Shown here in pieces: positions 4,229 to 6,419 of a DNA stretch of 6,419 nt (positions are counted from its first letter, which is position 1; each line of letters opens with the position of its first letter). This DNA is from Bacteroidales bacterium (GTDB lineage Bacteria > Bacteroidota > Bacteroidia > Bacteroidales > JAADJA01). A program made the translations under genes and the position numbers. Under the pieces are notes generated by a model that saw nothing but the letters and a program-made list of their open reading frames with translations, made no database searches and was not told the origin of the DNA. The stretch lies in NCBI GenBank assembly GCA_030635465.1, contig DAOVYU010000070.1, positions 1-6,419 of the forward strand. The letters run 5' to 3'.

Positions 4229-6419
4229 TTGTTAAACAAATTGTCAACCAAATTATTAACAAGTGCAATAATAAAAATAATTTTATTAATTGTGTGTTAT
4301 ACTTATTTGTCTCAAAAAACAGCAGCGCAGGTTGACTCACTCCGCCTTAACGCTAATGATACCGTTAATATTGTAAAAGAAATACAACTAGCAGATACAA
4401 TTCAAAGCAAGGCCGATACCAGTGCCTATTCTGTATCACCTAATGCAATGAAAAGTCGTGTGGATTATCAAGCAGCTGATTCCATTACACTTGATATTAA
4501 ATCACAAAAAGTATACATGTATACTGACAATGATATTAATTACCAGGATATTAACCTGAAAGCGAATTATGTTGAAATAGAATTTGCAAACAATACATTG
4601 TTTGCTACCGGAACAGAAGATTCAACAGGGAATGAGATAGGCAGGCCCATTTTTACCATGGGTCAGAATAGCTTTGAATCTCATTCGATGAAATATAATT
4701 ATGTATCGAAAAAAGGACTTGTTCAAAAAGTTATTACGGAGGATGCTGAAGGATATCTGCATGGAACAACTGTTAAAAAGATGGCCAATGATATCACTAA
4801 TGTTTATCAAGGTTCATATACAACATGTGATTTGGAAGATCCACATTTTGCCTTTCGTTTTAAAAAAGCAAAAGTGATACCTGAAAACAAGATTATAACA
4901 GGGCCTGCACACCTTGAAATTGAAGGCGTTCCCACTCCTTTGGTCATCCCTTTTGGATTATTTCCTAATAAGAAAGGACAAAGATCAGGTATTATTATTC
5001 CTTCTTATGGAGAATCGACCGAACGAGGTTTCTATTTTGAGAATGGTGGATATTATTTTGCCATCAATGATAATTTTGATTTTAAACTGGTTGGAGATAT
5101 TTATACACTTGGAAGTTGGACAGTTAAACCAAGTTCAAATTACAAAAAGCGCTATAAATACAATGGGTATTTTGCTGGAAATTATGGTGTAAATAAAACT
5201 GGAGAGGCAGGTACAGCTGATTTTCAGAGCAGAAAAGACTTTTCTTTACGATGGGTACATAATCAGGATCCAAAAGCAAGGCCAAATAGTAAGTTTTCGG
5301 CCAATGTGAATATAATGAGTTCACAAAACAATAAATATACCGGTACCAGTAGTACATATCTTTCAAATACATTTCAATCAAGTATAAATTATTCGACAAG
5401 TTTTGCGGGTAAATATTTTTTTAATGCAACTTTAAACCATTCGCAAAATACTATAACCAGAGAGTTAGACTTAACTTTACCAAAGATTACTTTCTCTGTA
5501 AACCGGTTTTATCCTTTTCGAAAAAAAATACAGATTGGAAAGCTAAAATGGTATGATAATATCAGTGTAAACTATAATATGGCAACACAAAACACCATTA
5601 ATACATATGATTCATTATTTTTCAATGAAGATCTTACCAGAAAAATGCGTAATGGAATGAAACATTCTGTTCAACTATCAAGTGGATCAATTAAACTTTT
5701 GAACAATATTGTATGGTCAAATAATTTCAATTATACCGAAAGATGGTATTCTCAGCAAAGAAAGCGTAGCTGGCGCAGCGATACATTATACCTAAATGAA
5801 GGACCGGTTTATGATTACATTGGCATTGATACTATAAATGGTTTTTTCGCTGCCCGGGATTTTAATTTTAGTTCCTCCATAAGTACTATTTTATATGGAA
5901 TGTTTGCCTATAAAAGCGGTCCAATCAAAGCCATCCGTCATGTTATGAAACCTTCCTTGACTTTTAATATCAGACCTGACTTTGGAACACAAGAATGGGG
6001 TTATTATAAACACTACCTGGATGAAAACGGTGAAAATATCAAATATTCCGTTTATGATGGTTCTATTTATGGAACACCGCCTAACGGAAGATCCGGCTCA
6101 TTTGGTTTCAGAATAAGTAATAACCTTGAAATGAAAGTCAGGTCAAGGAAAGATACTATTACCGGAACCAAAAAAGTGGTTTTGATTGAGGATTTTACAA
6201 TCGCTACATCATATGATATTGCAAAGGATTCACTGAACTTAAACCGACTTACCTTATCAGGCAGAACAACTTTATTTAAAAACCTTATAATTAATTATGC
6301 AAGTAGTTTTGATCCGTATGCTGCTGATTCAGCCGGCAGAAGAATTAACAAATTTGAATGGGATGTTAACCGGCGGTTATTCAGGCCGGAAAAGCATACT
6401 TGGCGTTTTGGCTTTACCT
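4229..6419 (+). CDS. lptD: LptD-like LPS-assembly outer-membrane protein, 5' part (runs off window)
   Basis: The frame is open from 4229 to the window end (730 codons); Bacteroidota homologues run to roughly 900 residues, so the last part of the barrel is missing. Residues 1-33 are a signal peptide (hydrophobic IIKIILLIVCYTYL, then KTAA before Gln34). Residues about 86-230 form an OstA/LptA-like periplasmic domain (ITLDIKSQKVYMYTD; YTTCDLEDPHF at 197-207). PTPLVIPFGLFPNKKGQRSG (235-254) is the hallmark join to the barrel, matching the PxxYxPYFxxP...RxSG pattern of LptD. LPKITFSVNRFYPFR (417-431) and alternating aromatic strands follow. The protein receives LPS from the Lpt bridge and inserts it in the outer leaflet. 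The start is TTG at 4229; TTG at 4241 is equally allowed, and no ATG occurs before codon 74. Only one Cys (Cys200) is in the visible mature part. The match is by motif, not by overall similarity to E. coli LptD. Confidence 0.9.
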   Translation, partial: MLNKLSTKLLTSAIIKIILLIVCYTYLSQKTAAQVDSLRLNANDTVNIVKEIQLADTIQSKADTSAYSVSPNAMKSRVDYQAADSITLDIKSQKVYMYTDNDINYQDINLKANYVEIEFANNTLFATGTEDSTGNEIGRPIFTMGQNSFESHSMKYNYVSKKGLVQKVITEDAEGYLHGTTVKKMANDITNVYQGSYTTCDLEDPHFAFRFKKAKVIPENKIITGPAHLEIEGVPTPLVIPFGLFPNKKGQRSGIIIPSYGESTERGFYFENGGYYFAINDNFDFKLVGDIYTLGSWTVKPSSNYKKRYKYNGYFAGNYGVNKTGEAGTADFQSRKDFSLRWVHNQDPKARPNSKFSANVNIMSSQNNKYTGTSSTYLSNTFQSSINYSTSFAGKYFFNATLNHSQNTITRELDLTLPKITFSVNRFYPFRKKIQIGKLKWYDNISVNYNMATQNTINTYDSLFFNEDLTRKMRNGMKHSVQLSSGSIKLLNNIVWSNNFNYTERWYSQQRKRSWRSDTLYLNEGPVYDYIGIDTINGFFAARDFNFSSSISTILYGMFAYKSGPIKAIRHVMKPSLTFNIRPDFGTQEWGYYKHYLDENGENIKYSVYDGSIYGTPPNGRSGSFGFRISNNLEMKVRSRKDTITGTKKVVLIEDFTIATSYDIAKDSLNLNRLTLSGRTTLFKNLIINYASSFDPYAADSAGRRINKFEWDVNRRLFRPEKHTWRFGFT

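Noticed and set aside
4286..4297. LIVC in the LptD-like signal peptide as a lipoprotein lipobox
   Set aside because: The residue before Cys is Val, not Gly/Ala/Ser, and the hydrophobic stretch continues past it. KTAA before Gln34 is a better signal peptidase I site.
4914..5399. Open frames in other registers (plus 4914-5192, minus 5124-5399) as small genes
   Set aside because: They overlap the LptD-like frame, which shows clear family motifs throughout, and their translations show no recognisable features.
1..6419. CRISPR arrays, tRNA or rRNA genes, insertion sequences, attachment sites
   Set aside because: No regularly spaced repeats, cloverleaf or rRNA-like stretches, transposase motifs or terminal inverted repeats were seen on either strand.

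Overview
The window reads as chromosomal DNA from a member of the Bacteroidota. It is AT-rich. The gene content (a Bacteroidota-type LptD, an MCE protein ending in KKYVKFSVF, an amidase with a SPOR-like tail) and the near absence of Shine-Dalgarno sequences fit that phylum. The assignment rests on recognising protein families, not on a database search.

Layout. (1) Bases 1-547, plus strand: the 3' part of a class III PLP-dependent aminotransferase gene. (2) Bases 548-708: a 161-bp intergenic region with two short inverted repeats, a possible promoter and a clear ribosome binding site. (3) Bases 709-1140, plus: a small heat shock protein (Hsp20). (4) Bases 1142-1176: a strong, symmetrical terminator shared by two convergent units. 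(5) Bases 4135 down to 1178, minus: a tight three-gene operon transcribed in the order amidase, MCE protein with a SPOR-like tail, classic MCE protein, with gaps of 12 and 27 bases. (6) Bases 4136-4228: a divergent control region. (7) Base 4229 to the window end, plus: an LptD-like outer-membrane protein gene, cut off by the window edge after 730 codons. There is no gene-free stretch longer than 300 bases.

How the genes work together. The right two thirds is a cell-envelope locus. LptD inserts LPS into the outer membrane, MCE proteins carry lipids between membranes, and the amidase cuts peptidoglycan. The most notable feature is that the middle operon gene fuses an MCE lipid-transport domain to a C-terminal domain about 40% identical (hand alignment) to the tail of the amidase encoded just upstream. 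This suggests that lipid transport and wall cleavage are directed to the same place in the wall. A second oddity is that all four envelope genes appear to start with TTG, while the neighbouring hsp20 has an ATG and a good ribosome binding site.
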